Source of the DNA: Hymenobacter monticola
GTDB taxonomy: Bacteria; Bacteroidota; Bacteroidia; Cytophagales; Hymenobacteraceae
Length of the DNA: 64,000 bases
Direction of reading: 5' to 3'
Assembly: GCF_022811645.1 (NCBI RefSeq)
Contig: NZ_CP094534.1
Span: 2,790,001 to 2,854,000, forward strand
The notes beneath the pieces are model-generated. The model was not told the origin of the DNA. It did no database searches and saw nothing but the letters and a program-made list of their open reading frames with translations. The position numbers and the translations under genes are program-made. The stretch's first letter is position 1; every line of letters starts with the position of its first letter. Shown piece by piece: positions 50,188 to 60,992 of this stretch.

Positions 50188-50823
50188 TTACAAATGCGGC
50201 CGAACCGCCCGAATAAAGCGGCTGAGGTAATAATCCGATTCCAGGCTGTTTTCCACCACCCCTAACGAGGTGGACGCGTGGATGAAATCGACGCCTTCTT
50301 CGTCGGCCACCGTCACCAGGCCCACGTGCGTGATGGTGCGGCTGCCGGGTGCGGCTCCGAAAAAAATTAAATCGCCGGGCCGCAGGTCGGTTGTCTTCAC
50401 CGGTTCGCCCCACACGGCTTGTTCGTTGGACGAGCGCGGGATGCTCACCCCGGCTTCGCCAAACGCCAGCTGCAGCAGCCCGGAGCAGTCGAGGCCCAGG
50501 CGCGTGGTGCCGCCGTAGAGGTAGGGGGTGCCCTGGTAGGAGCGGGCCGCTTCGATGACCGAGGCCAGCGTGCCGGTGGCGCTGCCGGCGCGGGCCGGGC
50601 GCTTCACCACTACTTTGGTTTTGGCGCCGCTGGGGCTGACGCCCACCGCTTTCACTTTATTGCCGGGGCGGGTGGGGGCCGCGCGGCCGCCCTTTTTCAG
50701 CCGCACCATTTCGCGGGCCGAGCGGTATTGACCGTCGCGGTAGTTGAGCTTGCGGTGGCAGCTGGCCAGGCCCAGCAAAGTCAGCAGCAGCACCGGTAGT
50801 ATCTTCGTTGTCGCCCTCCTCAT
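50188..50823 (-). CDS. NlpC/P60 peptidoglycan hydrolase, lipoprotein
   Basis: A 211-residue C40 peptidase. MRRATTKILPVLLLTLLGLASC is a lipoprotein signal. After a basic linker the catalytic domain has Cys in LDCSGLLQLAF, His in ITHVGLVT and the third polar residue in FIHASTSLG, with PGDLIFF between. It cuts D-glutamyl-diaminopimelate bonds in the cell wall. ATG 50823 is preferred over a TTG three codons earlier, because a -7 box (TATCTTTG, 50837-50830) ends just before it. Confidence 0.92.
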   Translation of the reverse strand: MRRATTKILPVLLLTLLGLASCHRKLNYRDGQYRSAREMVRLKKGGRAAPTRPGNKVKAVGVSPSGAKTKVVVKRPARAGSATGTLASVIEAARSYQGTPYLYGGTTRLGLDCSGLLQLAFGEAGVSIPRSSNEQAVWGEPVKTTDLRPGDLIFFGAAPGSRTITHVGLVTVADEEGVDFIHASTSLGVVENSLESDYYLSRFIRAVRPHL

Positions 50824-50829
50824 TGGCCG

Positions 50830-50837
50830 CAAAGATA
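50830..50837 (-). promoter_or_regulatory. -7 element touching the NlpC/P60 gene start
   Basis: Minus-strand TATCTTTG, a perfect motif, ends seven bases before the ATG. This suggests a leaderless transcript. Confidence 0.55.
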
Positions 50838-50867
50838 GTTTGCGCGGCCTGTTCCGTTTAACCGCTC

Positions 50868-52288
<1,421 letters not shown>

Positions 52289-52289
<1 letters not shown>

Positions 52290-52372
52290 CACGAGTACCT
52301 TGAAGCTTCCGCTTCGGTACACGTTGAACGACTACAACGCGAGCCGAAGCAGGAGCTTCGGGGTACCCGTGC
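52289..52372. repeat. Palindromic element between converging genes
   Basis: 52289-52318 pairs with 52343-52372 with six mismatches in 30, all transitions. Its outer ends coincide with the stop codons of the GlcD-like gene (52287-52289) and the amidase (52374-52372). Confidence 0.8.
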
Positions 52373-54027
52373 TATACAGCCACCGTGGTCAGAAACTTCG
52401 GCGCCTCCCGCTTGTGCGTGGCCTGCTCATAGGCATAGCCCAGCCCCAGCAGACGGCCTTCTTGGTACGCCCCGCCCACAAACGACAAACCCACTGGCAG
52501 CCCCAGCACCGGCCCCATGGGCACGGTGAGGTGCGGGTAGCCGGCCATGGCGGCGGGGGAGGAGAAGTCCACGCCCGTCGAATAGTCCCCATTAGCCCAA
52601 TCGATGCACCAGGCCGGTCCGGTCGTCACGCCGATGATAGCCGCGAGCTGATTGGCTTTCATCAATGAATCAATGGCCTGGCGGGCGCCTGTTACAGTTT
52701 TTTGCACGGCAGCCTTGTACTTGGCATTGCCCAGCCCGTCGGTGGCCTCGGCCCGGATAAGTGTTTCCTGCTCAAAGATGGGCATGGTCTCGGCGGCGTG
52801 GGCTTTGTTGTAGGCAATAACGTCTGCCAGATTTTTCACGTTGGCCCCGGCGCCGGCCAGATACTTGTTCACACCGTCTTTGAACTCGTAGAGCAGCACA
52901 TCAAATTCCGCCTCACCCAGGGGATTTACCAACTTGTTTAACTCGATTTCAACCACCTCAGCGCCCTGGGCTTTAAGCGCGGCCAACGCGCCGCGCAATA
53001 GCGCAGCTACTTTAGGCGGCCCGTTCAGGTGCGATTTCTCAACCCCCAGCCGCTGGCCTTTTAAAGCATCCACTTCCAGAAACGATGCATAATCAGTAGG
53101 CGTGCCGGCCGGAATGGGCAGCCGGGCCGGGTCGGCGGGGTCGGGACCTTGGATGGCGGCCAGCAGCAGCGCCGCGTCGCGCACGGTGCGCGTCATGGGG
53201 CCGGCCGTGTCCTGCGTGCTCGAAATGGGGATGATGCCGCTGCGGCTTAGCAGCCCCACCGTGGGCTTGAGCCCCACGAGTCCGTTACAGGAAGAAGGTG
53301 ACACCACCGAGCCGTCCGTCTCCGTCCCGATGGCGATGGCGCACAGGTTTGCCGCCACCGCCGCGCCCGAGCCGGAGCTGCTGCCGCTGGTGCTGCGGTC
53401 GAGCGCATACGGGTTGCGGCTCTGGCGACCGCGGCTGCTCCAGCCGCTCACGGAATGCGAGGAGCGGAAATTGGCCCACTCACTCAGATTGGTTTTGCCC
53501 AGCAACACGGCCCCGGCCGCCCGCAGCTTCTGAACAATAAAAGCGTCCTGCCTGGCTTTGTTCCCAATAAGGGCCGAAGCGCCGGCTGTGGTCATCATCT
53601 GGTCGCCGCTGTCAATGTTGTCCTTGATAAGCACCGGAATGCCGTGCAGCGGCCCGCGCAGCTTGCCGGCCTTGCGCTCCTTGTCTAGGCCGTCGGCAAT
53701 GGCCAGCGCGTCGGGATTGGTCTCGATGACGGCGCGCAGCATCGGCCCGGCCTCGTTCAGGGCCTTGATGCGGGCCAGGTACTTTTCGCAGAGGCTGCGG
53801 GCGGTTTCGCTGCCTTTGGCCATGCGGTCCTGCAAGTCGTCCACGGTGGTTTCGTGCAGGGCGAAGGGTTCGTCGGCCGGGGCGCCAGCCGTTGGCGGGC
53901 CCGCCACTTCAGCGGCCTCCCGGGTCATTTTTTTATCGGTAGCCGATTGGCAGGCTGCGGCTGCGGGCAGCAGCGTGGCTGTGAGGGCAGCGCGCGTGCC
54001 CTGATGCAGGAAAAGACGACGATTCAT
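52372..54027 (-). CDS. Exported amidase (amidase signature family)
   Basis: A 551-residue protein beginning MNRRLFLHQGTRAALTATLL and ending its leader in AAAAC; the paired Arg and lipobox suggest Tat export as a lipoprotein. The Ser-cisSer-Lys triad is visible: Lys in VLIKDNIDSGD, and the serines in STSGSSSGSGAAVAANLCAIAIGTETDGSVV. The substrate is unknown. Gatkeeper-free members like this hydrolyse diverse amides and are not GatA, since tRNA amidotransferases are not exported. Confidence 0.88.
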   Translation of the reverse strand: MNRRLFLHQGTRAALTATLLPAAAACQSATDKKMTREAAEVAGPPTAGAPADEPFALHETTVDDLQDRMAKGSETARSLCEKYLARIKALNEAGPMLRAVIETNPDALAIADGLDKERKAGKLRGPLHGIPVLIKDNIDSGDQMMTTAGASALIGNKARQDAFIVQKLRAAGAVLLGKTNLSEWANFRSSHSVSGWSSRGRQSRNPYALDRSTSGSSSGSGAAVAANLCAIAIGTETDGSVVSPSSCNGLVGLKPTVGLLSRSGIIPISSTQDTAGPMTRTVRDAALLLAAIQGPDPADPARLPIPAGTPTDYASFLEVDALKGQRLGVEKSHLNGPPKVAALLRGALAALKAQGAEVVEIELNKLVNPLGEAEFDVLLYEFKDGVNKYLAGAGANVKNLADVIAYNKAHAAETMPIFEQETLIRAEATDGLGNAKYKAAVQKTVTGARQAIDSLMKANQLAAIIGVTTGPAWCIDWANGDYSTGVDFSSPAAMAGYPHLTVPMGPVLGLPVGLSFVGGAYQEGRLLGLGYAYEQATHKREAPKFLTTVAV

Positions 54028-54133
54028 CAACACGAATAGAGTAGGAGTGGGGCAGCCCGAAAGGCAATTGGCAATGATACTGCTACCCGCCTGCCCAACC
54101 AGCGGCTTGGCGCACAACATTGTGTTCAATAAA

Positions 54134-54163
54134 AAAAGCCGGCCCCTGACGGAGCCGGCTTTT
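54134..54163. terminator. Bidirectional terminator
   Basis: AAAAGCCGGC and GCCGGCTTTT flank ten bases, downstream of the acyl-CoA-binding protein gene. Confidence 0.88.
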
Positions 54164-54188
54164 ATCAGGTTTTTATAACCAAGCGAGG

Positions 54189-54683
54189 CTACTCCTGCGC
54201 GCCTTTCAGCTTGTCCTCGCCGCCATACGGCGCGCCAGCCGTGATGTCGCCGCGCAGGCCGCCGGCCGTTTGCTGGCCGGGGCCGTGGTCGGGCTGGCGG
54301 GCCGTGGTGGTATTCTCAGTGTCTGAATCGGTGGAGCCGGTAGGAGCGCCGGTCTGACCATCGGTGGGTACTTGGCTGGCTTCGGTGGCAGTATTATCCT
54401 GGCCAGTTATTTCGTTGGCTTTGGCCACGTAGCGGCGCTTGGCTTCGTCTTCCGATACGCCCTTGAACTGGTTCCACGAATCCCATTGGGCCTGCGAGAG
54501 GCCGGCGGGGCCGCTGGCCTTGTCGGCGGCGTTGGGGTCCACTTCGCCGGGCTGCATGTTCACGTCGCCCTCGGTGGCCTGCTTGTAAAGGCCGTAGAAC
54601 TCGGTCATGTGCTTGGCGGCTTGGTCGCCGGGCAGGTTGTTTACTTTATCGGCCGCGGCCTGAAATTGGGCATTAAGGTCCAT
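54189..54683 (-). CDS. Acyl-CoA-binding protein with disordered tail
   Basis: A 164-residue protein. Residues 1-90 have the ACBP pattern: AQFQAAADKVNNLP, then EFYGLYKQATEGDVN, then SQAQWDSWNQFKGVSEDEAKRRYVAKANEI. The Tyr-Lys pair in YGLYKQAT and the Lys in FKGVS are the acyl-CoA contacts known for the family. The C-terminal 70 residues are Thr/Gly/Asp-rich and probably disordered. ACBPs bind long-chain acyl-CoA in the cytoplasm; they are common in eukaryotes and scattered in bacteria. Confidence 0.85.
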   Translation of the reverse strand: MDLNAQFQAAADKVNNLPGDQAAKHMTEFYGLYKQATEGDVNMQPGEVDPNAADKASGPAGLSQAQWDSWNQFKGVSEDEAKRRYVAKANEITGQDNTATEASQVPTDGQTGAPTGSTDSDTENTTTARQPDHGPGQQTAGGLRGDITAGAPYGGEDKLKGAQE

Positions 54684-54877
54684 GATGATGGGGTGGGATG
54701 AAATGAAGAAATGATGGCAAGAAGAAGCGTGGCGTCCGCAAGCGACTGGTGTTTCGGGCTTTATTCAAACCCAAACACCGGAAGCCGCGCCGCTCACAAA
54801 ATCAGCGAAATCCGATAAATCCGCCGAATCCGTGGTTCAGACAATACCCCGGGGGTGGGCTTTAGGTTGCGGGGTCG

Positions 54878-54885
54878 TACTTTTG
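54878..54885 (+). promoter_or_regulatory. -7 element before asnB
   Basis: TACTTTTG is a perfect motif, nine bases before the ATG, giving a leader of about six bases. Confidence 0.6.
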
Positions 54886-54894
54886 CGCGCGACT

Positions 54895-56799
54895 ATGTGT
54901 GGAATCACCGGACTATTTGCCTTTACCGAAACGGGTCGCCAGTCGCTGGCCAACCTGCAGGCGTCAACCGACGCCATCATCCGCCGCGGCCCCGACTCGG
55001 AGGGCCACTTCATCTACGACCAGTGCGGGCTGGGCTTCCGGCGCCTGGCCATCCTCGACCTCTCGGCCGACGGCAACCAGCCGATGACCGACGAGTCGGG
55101 CCGCTATACCATTGTGTTCAACGGTGAGATTTTCAACTACCGCGAGCTGCGTGAAAAGCTCCTCAAGCGCGGCTGCAAGTTTCATTCCCAGACCGACACG
55201 GAGGTCATTCTCCAGCTCTACATCACCGAAGGCCGCAGCTTCATCAAGAAGCTCAACGGTTTCTTCGGCTTCGCCATCTACGACAAGGAGGAAAACTCCC
55301 TGCTCATCGCCCGCGACCGTTTCGGCGTGAAGCCCCTGCTCATTTACCGCGACGAAGACAAGCTGTTCTTCGCCTCGGAGATGAAATCAATGATGGCGCT
55401 AGGCGTGCCCCGCAAGCTTGATTACGTGGCCCTGAGCCAGTACCTGCAGCTCAACTACATCCCCGGGCCGGCCAGCATTTTTAAGGGCGTGAAGAAATTA
55501 CTGCCCGGCCACTATCTCTATATTAAAGACGGAAAAGTAGTCGGCAAGGCTTGGTACAAGATTCCCTACGACCCCAAGAAGGTCGCCAAAAACAAGCTCA
55601 GCTACGAGCAGCAGCAGAAAAAGCTGGTCGAGCTGATGGACGGCGCTGTGCAACGCCGCCTCGTGGCCGACGTGCCCCTGGGCGCCTTCCTCAGCGGCGG
55701 CATTGATTCCAGCGTCATCACCGCGCTGGCCGCCCGCCACACCCCGCACCTGAACACGTTCAGCATCGGTTACAAAGACGAGCCCTTCTTCGACGAAACC
55801 AAGTACGCCAACCTCGTGGCCGAGCGCCACAAGACCAACCACACGGTTTTCTCGCTGACCAACGACGACCTCTACGAGCACATCCACGACATGCTGTCGT
55901 ACCTCGATGAGCCGTTTGCCGACTCCTCGGCCCTGGCCGTGTACATCCTCAGCCAGCGCACCCGCCAGAAGGTGACCGTGGCCCTGAGCGGCGACGGCGC
56001 CGACGAGATGTTTGGCGGCTACAACAAGCACATGGGCGAGTTCAAAGTGCGGCAGGGCGGCGTGGCGGCTGAAGCCGTAACGGCCCTCGGCTTCGTGTGG
56101 GACGCCTTGCCCAAGTCGCGCAACGGCTTCTTCGGCAACCGCGTGCGCCAGCTCCAGCGCTTTGCGCGCGGCATGACCGCCGGCGTGAAAGACCGGTACT
56201 GGGACTGGGCCAGCTTCGCCTCGGCCACCGACGCGCGCAACCTGCTCAGCGCCGACAGCCGCCGCAAGGTGGGCAAGAAAGCCGCCGCCAAGCGCCGCAA
56301 AGACATTCTGGAACACCTGCACGCCGACGGCGACCTCAACGAGGTGCTGCTCACCGACATGACGCTGGTGCTTCCCTACGACATGCTCACCAAGGTCGAC
56401 CTGATGAGCATGGCCAACTCGCTGGAAGTGCGCACGCCCTTCCTCGATTACAAGGTGGTGAACTTCGCCTTTTCCATCCCCGTCACCAGCAAAGTAGACG
56501 CGACGATGAAAAAGCGTATCGTGCAGGACGCCTTTCGTTCCGAACTGCCGGCCGAGCTCTACGACCGGCCCAAGCACGGCTTCGAAGTGCCACTGCTGAA
56601 GTGGATGCGCGGCGAGCTGCGCGGCCTCATCGAAAACGACCTGCTGCGCGACGACTTCATCGAAGCCCAGGGTATTTTCGACGTGGACGCCATCCGTGGC
56701 CTGAAAACCCAACTGTTCTCGCGCAATCCGGGCGACGTGCACGCCCGCATCTGGGGCCTCATCGTGTTCCAGACCTGGTGGAAGCAGTACATGGCTTAA
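54895..56799 (+). CDS. asnB: Asparagine synthase, glutamine-hydrolysing
   Basis: A 634-residue enzyme. MCGITGLFAF exposes the nucleophile Cys2, so the start at 54895 is firm. The glutaminase domain has RGPDSEGHF, RRLAILDLS and NGEIFNYRELRE. The synthetase domain has FLSGGIDSSVITALAA (ATP pyrophosphatase loop), LSGDGADEMFGGYNKH and VDLMSMANSLEVRTPFLD. At the head of a polysaccharide cluster it may amidate a sugar or amino acid in the polymer instead of making free asparagine, as AsnB-like proteins often do there. Confidence 0.92.
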   Translation: MCGITGLFAFTETGRQSLANLQASTDAIIRRGPDSEGHFIYDQCGLGFRRLAILDLSADGNQPMTDESGRYTIVFNGEIFNYRELREKLLKRGCKFHSQTDTEVILQLYITEGRSFIKKLNGFFGFAIYDKEENSLLIARDRFGVKPLLIYRDEDKLFFASEMKSMMALGVPRKLDYVALSQYLQLNYIPGPASIFKGVKKLLPGHYLYIKDGKVVGKAWYKIPYDPKKVAKNKLSYEQQQKKLVELMDGAVQRRLVADVPLGAFLSGGIDSSVITALAARHTPHLNTFSIGYKDEPFFDETKYANLVAERHKTNHTVFSLTNDDLYEHIHDMLSYLDEPFADSSALAVYILSQRTRQKVTVALSGDGADEMFGGYNKHMGEFKVRQGGVAAEAVTALGFVWDALPKSRNGFFGNRVRQLQRFARGMTAGVKDRYWDWASFASATDARNLLSADSRRKVGKKAAAKRRKDILEHLHADGDLNEVLLTDMTLVLPYDMLTKVDLMSMANSLEVRTPFLDYKVVNFAFSIPVTSKVDATMKKRIVQDAFRSELPAELYDRPKHGFEVPLLKWMRGELRGLIENDLLRDDFIEAQGIFDVDAIRGLKTQLFSRNPGDVHARIWGLIVFQTWWKQYMA

Positions 56800-56803
56800 G
56801 CTC

Positions 56804-58378
56804 TTGACAGCGAATACACGTTGGCGCTTGCGCCATTGGTGGCACCAAGTGGGCCGGCCGCAACGGCTGGCCCTTTTGGTTGGCGTGGTGGTCACGCTGG
56901 TGCGGCTGAGCCTGGTGGGCAAGGGCACTATGGCCTTTATTGATGAGCGCCGCTACATCACGGCCATGCTGGGCCTGCGCGAACTGTGCGCCGGCCACGG
57001 GCTGGCGTTCCTGCAAGCCATCCATTCGATGGGCGCCCGCCCAGGCGACGGCCTCTGGCGCGTCATTCCCGGGCTGGGGCAAGCCGCGCTGCTGCTTGGC
57101 TTAGGCCTAAACCCCAATGCGCCGCCGTCGTTGCAAGCGCCACAGGCGTTCAACGTGCTAATCATCAGCGCCAACGCGCTGCTGCTGTACAAAATTTACC
57201 GGCGCTTTTTCGGAGTGGGGCTGGCCTTGCTGGGCGTAGCGCTCTATTCCAGCCTGGTCAACACCAACGTCTATCTGCGGCACTTGCTGCCCTACGACCA
57301 CGCCCTGTTCTTCTTTCTGGGGGCACTGTGGCTGTTGCTGTCGGCTCCCAAGGACCGTCTGCTGCGTCGCTACGCGCTGGTAGGATTCTTGGCCGGCATC
57401 AGCTACGCCGTGTACCCGGGCTATTTTATGGGGCCGGCGCTGCTGTTGGTGGTGGGTGCCGCTCGCCTGCTTTCCCCCCAGGCCGAACTGCGGCAGCCTT
57501 ACCGCTTCTGGCCGGTGGCCGGACTGCTACTTGGCTTTCTGGCCGTGCTGGCTTTTTTAGAACTGTCTGCCCGGGCCGCGGGCACTTCCTATTTTGCCAG
57601 CAGCCGCTACATCGCCGGCACTATTTTGCAAGGCAGCTTTGCCGAGGGCTTCAGCTTTATCGGGCAATATTATTGGGCGGTGGAAAAGTGGCTGGGCGCG
57701 GGGCTGTTGCTGCTATTCGGCGCCGGACTGCTAAGGTGCGGGCGGGCCAGCTTCTCTTCGGCTGGCCACATTTCGGTGGTTTCAATAGAGCTACAGAGCC
57801 TGGTGATAGGGGCATTTGCGGCGTGGCTGGGCTATGCCTGCTTGGTTGCGCTCGGTCACCAACTGGTTTTTTACGGGCGCATTCTCCACTTTTTCGCGCC
57901 GTTCGTGGTCCTGGGGGCATTGGTGGCGCTGCAAGCCATCACAACTCGGCCGCGGCTGGCCCGGTGGACGGTGGGGCTGGGCTTGGTTGTGGCTGTTGTC
58001 AGCTTTGCCGATTTCGTGCGGGCGTACCGCCAGGTCGACTACCCCTGCGATGTGGCCTACCGGCACGGAATTTTAGACGTCCGCCAAATTGCGGCCATTC
58101 AAACCACTGGTTGTGAGCCGAGCGTACTGAATTACCGGCTGTTCGGCCCGGCCATCCGTAACCGGCCCACCCGGCCCACGCCCCGGTACCGGCTGGTAAA
58201 CTTTGCCTACCTCTACCCCCTGACCTGTTACCGGCCGGTGCCGTTGCCGGCCGGGCGGGTGGTAGCCACCACGCCCTATTTCATAAAGTACGCGCCCTAT
58301 CAGTTTGAAGGACACAGCGGGGCAGAGCGAGCTTTGCTTCGGCAGTATGCCTTTGACTTTGTGATAGTTGGCGAGTAG
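56804..58378 (+). CDS. Polytopic membrane protein, GT39-like
   Basis: A 524-residue protein with about ten hydrophobic segments (LALLVGVVVTLVRLSLVG, ALLLGLGLNPN, FFGVGLALLGVALYSSL, ALFFFLGALWLLLS, AGLLLGFLAVLAFLEL) and a C-terminal soluble tail. An Asp-Glu pair in the first outer loop (MAFIDERRYITAML) fits the acceptor site of GT-C glycosyltransferases such as PMT/ArnT. It starts at TTG 56804, four bases after the asnB stop; the next ATG would remove the first membrane helix. I infer a polymer or lipid-linked sugar transfer role. Confidence 0.7.
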   Translation: MTANTRWRLRHWWHQVGRPQRLALLVGVVVTLVRLSLVGKGTMAFIDERRYITAMLGLRELCAGHGLAFLQAIHSMGARPGDGLWRVIPGLGQAALLLGLGLNPNAPPSLQAPQAFNVLIISANALLLYKIYRRFFGVGLALLGVALYSSLVNTNVYLRHLLPYDHALFFFLGALWLLLSAPKDRLLRRYALVGFLAGISYAVYPGYFMGPALLLVVGAARLLSPQAELRQPYRFWPVAGLLLGFLAVLAFLELSARAAGTSYFASSRYIAGTILQGSFAEGFSFIGQYYWAVEKWLGAGLLLLFGAGLLRCGRASFSSAGHISVVSIELQSLVIGAFAAWLGYACLVALGHQLVFYGRILHFFAPFVVLGALVALQAITTRPRLARWTVGLGLVVAVVSFADFVRAYRQVDYPCDVAYRHGILDVRQIAAIQTTGCEPSVLNYRLFGPAIRNRPTRPTPRYRLVNFAYLYPLTCYRPVPLPAGRVVATTPYFIKYAPYQFEGHSGAERALLRQYAFDFVIVGE

Positions 58379-58485
58379 CGCTGTGCCGGGCATCGGCGTG
58401 CTGCCGCCGAGCCGAAAGGCGGACGCGCCTATGCGCCCGATAGATTGTTTGCCGGCGCGCTACCGGTCGGTCACCGATGATTACC

Positions 58486-58493
58486 TAAATTTG
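58486..58493 (+). promoter_or_regulatory. -7 element before ugd
   Basis: TAAATTTG is a perfect motif about 60 bases before the ugd ATG; no good -33 TTG was seen at the right distance. Confidence 0.4.
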
Positions 58494-58551
58494 CCGCTAA
58501 TTCATCTTGCACCAAACCGGCTAAGACCAGAGGTTACTATTTCCAAAAAAT

Positions 58552-59895
58552 ATGAAAATCGCAATTGTAGGCACTGGCTACGTGGGCTTGGTGACGGGTA
58601 CGTGCTTTGCTGAGGTCGGCATTGACGTGACGTGCATCGACATCGACCAGAAGAAAATCGACAACCTGCACCAGGGCATCTTGCCGATTTATGAGCCGGG
58701 CCTCGAAGAAATGGTGACGCGAAACGTAGAGAAGGGCCGCTTGCACTTCTCCACCAACCTTGGCGAAGCCATCAAGGATTGCGACGTGGCCTTCATCGCC
58801 GTGGGCACGCCCCCCGGCGAAGACGGCTCGGCCGACCTGAAATATGTGCTGGCCGTGGCCCGCGGCATTGGCGAAAACATGAACAGCTACGGCGTCATCG
58901 TGACCAAGAGCACGGTGCCCGTGGGCACGGCCGCCAAGGTGCGCGCCGAAATTGAGCAGGCCCTGGCCAAGCGCGGCGCCGACATCGAGTTCGACGTGGC
59001 GTCCAACCCCGAGTTCCTGAAAGAGGGCGCCGCCATCGACGACTTCCTCAAGCCCGACCGCATTGTGGTGGGCGTGTCGTCGGAGCGCGCCGAGGACGTG
59101 ATGCGCCGCCTCTACAAGCCCTTCCTGCTCAACGGCCACCCCATCATCTTCATGGACATTCCGTCGGCCGAGATGACGAAATACGCGGCCAACTCCATGC
59201 TGGCCACCAAAATCAGCTTCATGAACGACGTGGCCAACCTGTGCGAAATCATGGGCGCCGACGTGAACAAGGTGCGCCAGGGCATCGGCTCCGACGCCCG
59301 CATCGGCACCAAGTTCATCTACCCCGGCATTGGCTACGGCGGCTCCTGCTTCCCCAAAGACGTGAAGGCCCTCATCAAAACCGCCGCCGAAAACGGCTAC
59401 CAGATGCAGGTGCTCCAAGCCGTGGAAAGCGTGAACGACAACCAGAAGTCGGTGCTGTTCAACAAAGTAAGCCGCCACTTCGGCGGCGACCTGCGCGGCC
59501 TGAAAATTGCCGTGTGGGGCCTCTCGTTCAAGCCCAAAACCGACGATATGCGCGAGGCGCCGTCGCTGGTCATCATCGAGAAGCTGCTGGCCGCTGGCTG
59601 CACCGTGACGGCCTACGACCCCGTGGCCATGAAGGAGGCTGAACACTCGCTGGGCGACCGCATCACCTACGCCAAAGACGAATTCGCCGCGTTGATTGAC
59701 GCGGATGCGCTGCTGGTGGTGACGGAATGGCCCGATTTCCGCTCGCCCAATTTTGAAGTGGTGGCCCGCCTCATGAAGCAGAAAGTCATCTTCGATGGCC
59801 GCAACATCTATGAAGCCAGCGAACTGAAATCTCTGGGCTTTGCCTACCACTGCATCGGCGTAAAAACCGACCACCAGGAGCCGGTAAAGGCCTAA
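58552..59895 (+). CDS. ugd: UDP-glucose 6-dehydrogenase
   Basis: A 447-residue enzyme. The NAD loop is VGTGYVGLVTGTCFAEVG. The catalytic Cys is in YGGSCFPKDVKAL near residue 265, with Lys in YAANSMLATKISF nearby. VWGLSFKPKTDDMREAPS lies in the C-terminal domain. It makes UDP-glucuronate by two-step oxidation. The next gene encodes a UDP-glucuronate decarboxylase-like enzyme, so the pair should make UDP-xylose. Confidence 0.95.
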   Translation: MKIAIVGTGYVGLVTGTCFAEVGIDVTCIDIDQKKIDNLHQGILPIYEPGLEEMVTRNVEKGRLHFSTNLGEAIKDCDVAFIAVGTPPGEDGSADLKYVLAVARGIGENMNSYGVIVTKSTVPVGTAAKVRAEIEQALAKRGADIEFDVASNPEFLKEGAAIDDFLKPDRIVVGVSSERAEDVMRRLYKPFLLNGHPIIFMDIPSAEMTKYAANSMLATKISFMNDVANLCEIMGADVNKVRQGIGSDARIGTKFIYPGIGYGGSCFPKDVKALIKTAAENGYQMQVLQAVESVNDNQKSVLFNKVSRHFGGDLRGLKIAVWGLSFKPKTDDMREAPSLVIIEKLLAAGCTVTAYDPVAMKEAEHSLGDRITYAKDEFAALIDADALLVVTEWPDFRSPNFEVVARLMKQKVIFDGRNIYEASELKSLGFAYHCIGVKTDHQEPVKA

Positions 59896-59910
59896 CCACA
59901 ATACATCATC

Positions 59911-60019
59911 TGTCATCCTGAGCGCAGCGAAGGACCTTATCACGGCTGCTATTGAAAGGATGACCATTCACTCATGCGACGCGAACGTGATAAGGTCCTT
60001 CGCTGCGTTCAGGATGACA
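59911..60019. repeat. Palindromic element, family A copy 3
   Basis: 59911-59944 and 59986-60019 are complements with one mismatch in 34; core GTCATCCTGAGCGCAGCGAA as at 26151 and 38001. It fills the gap between ugd and the decarboxylase gene. Confidence 0.95.
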
Positions 60020-60029
60020 AGAAAAATAT

Positions 60030-60989
60030 ATGACCAACAATACCCCCGACGATAAAAAGCGCGTCCTCATCACCGGCGGCGCCGGGTTTCTGGGCTCGCA
60101 CCTCTGCGACCGGTTCCTGAAAGAAGGCTACCACGTCATTGCCATGGACAACCTGATTACGGGTTCGCTCCAGAACATTGAGCACCTGTTCGGCCGGCCC
60201 GATTTCGAGTTTCACCAAGCCGACGTGAGCAAGTTCGTGTTCGTGCCCGGCAAGCTCGATTACATCCTGCACTTCGCTTCGCCAGCCTCGCCGATTGACT
60301 ACCTCAAGATTCCGATTCAAACCCTGAAAGTGGGCTCGCTCGGCACACACAACCTGCTGGGCCTGGCCCGCGTGAAAGGCGCCCGCATGTTGATTGCCAG
60401 CACGTCGGAAGTCTACGGCGACCCGGAAATTCACCCGCAGGTGGAGGAGTACTTTGGCAACGTGAACCCCGTGGGCCCGCGCGGCTGCTACGACGAGGCC
60501 AAGCGTTTCCAGGAAGCCATTACGATGGCCTACCACAACCACCATGGCCTCGAAACGCGCATCATCCGCATCTTCAATACCTACGGTCCCCGGATGCGCC
60601 TCGACGACGGCCGCGTGCTGCCAGCTTTCCTCTCGCAGGCCCTGCGCGGCGAGAACCTGACCGTATTCGGTGACGGCTCGCAAACCCGCTCGTTCTGCTA
60701 CGTCGATGACTTGGTGGAAGGCATTTACCGCTTGCTGCTCAGCGACTACCACCTGCCCGTGAACATCGGCAACCCGTCGGAAATTACCATCAAGGAGTTC
60801 GGCGAAGAAATTGCCCGCCTCACCGGCGTTGAGTTCAAGCCGACATACCAGGCCTTGCCCGAAAATGACCCCATGAAGCGCCGGCCCGATATCACCAAGG
60901 CCAAGGAAATTCTGGGCTGGGAGCCCAAAGTGGACCGCGCCGAAGGCCTGCGCCGCACGCTGGAATACTTCAAAGAGCACGTGAAGTAG
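60030..60989 (+). CDS. UDP-glucuronate decarboxylase (UDP-xylose synthase)
   Basis: A 319-residue extended [23 protein letters not shown] binds NAD, with [15 protein letters not shown], and YDEAKRF holding Tyr and Lys. The pattern [19 protein letters not shown] and [21 protein letters not shown] is that of UXS proteins. It decarboxylates UDP-glucuronate to UDP-xylose. The gene next to ugd agrees. The following gene starts four bases after its stop. Confidence 0.93.
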   Translation: MTNNTPDDKKRVLITGGAGFLGSHLCDRFLKEGYHVIAMDNLITGSLQNIEHLFGRPDFEFHQADVSKFVFVPGKLDYILHFASPASPIDYLKIPIQTLKVGSLGTHNLLGLARVKGARMLIASTSEVYGDPEIHPQVEEYFGNVNPVGPRGCYDEAKRFQEAITMAYHNHHGLETRIIRIFNTYGPRMRLDDGRVLPAFLSQALRGENLTVFGDGSQTRSFCYVDDLVEGIYRLLLSDYHLPVNIGNPSEITIKEFGEEIARLTGVEFKPTYQALPENDPMKRRPDITKAKEILGWEPKVDRAEGLRRTLEYFKEHVK

Positions 60990-60992
60990 CGC

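Noticed and set aside
52372..54027. GatA (tRNA amidotransferase) for the amidase
   Set aside because: It has an export/lipoprotein leader and no gatB or gatC neighbour.
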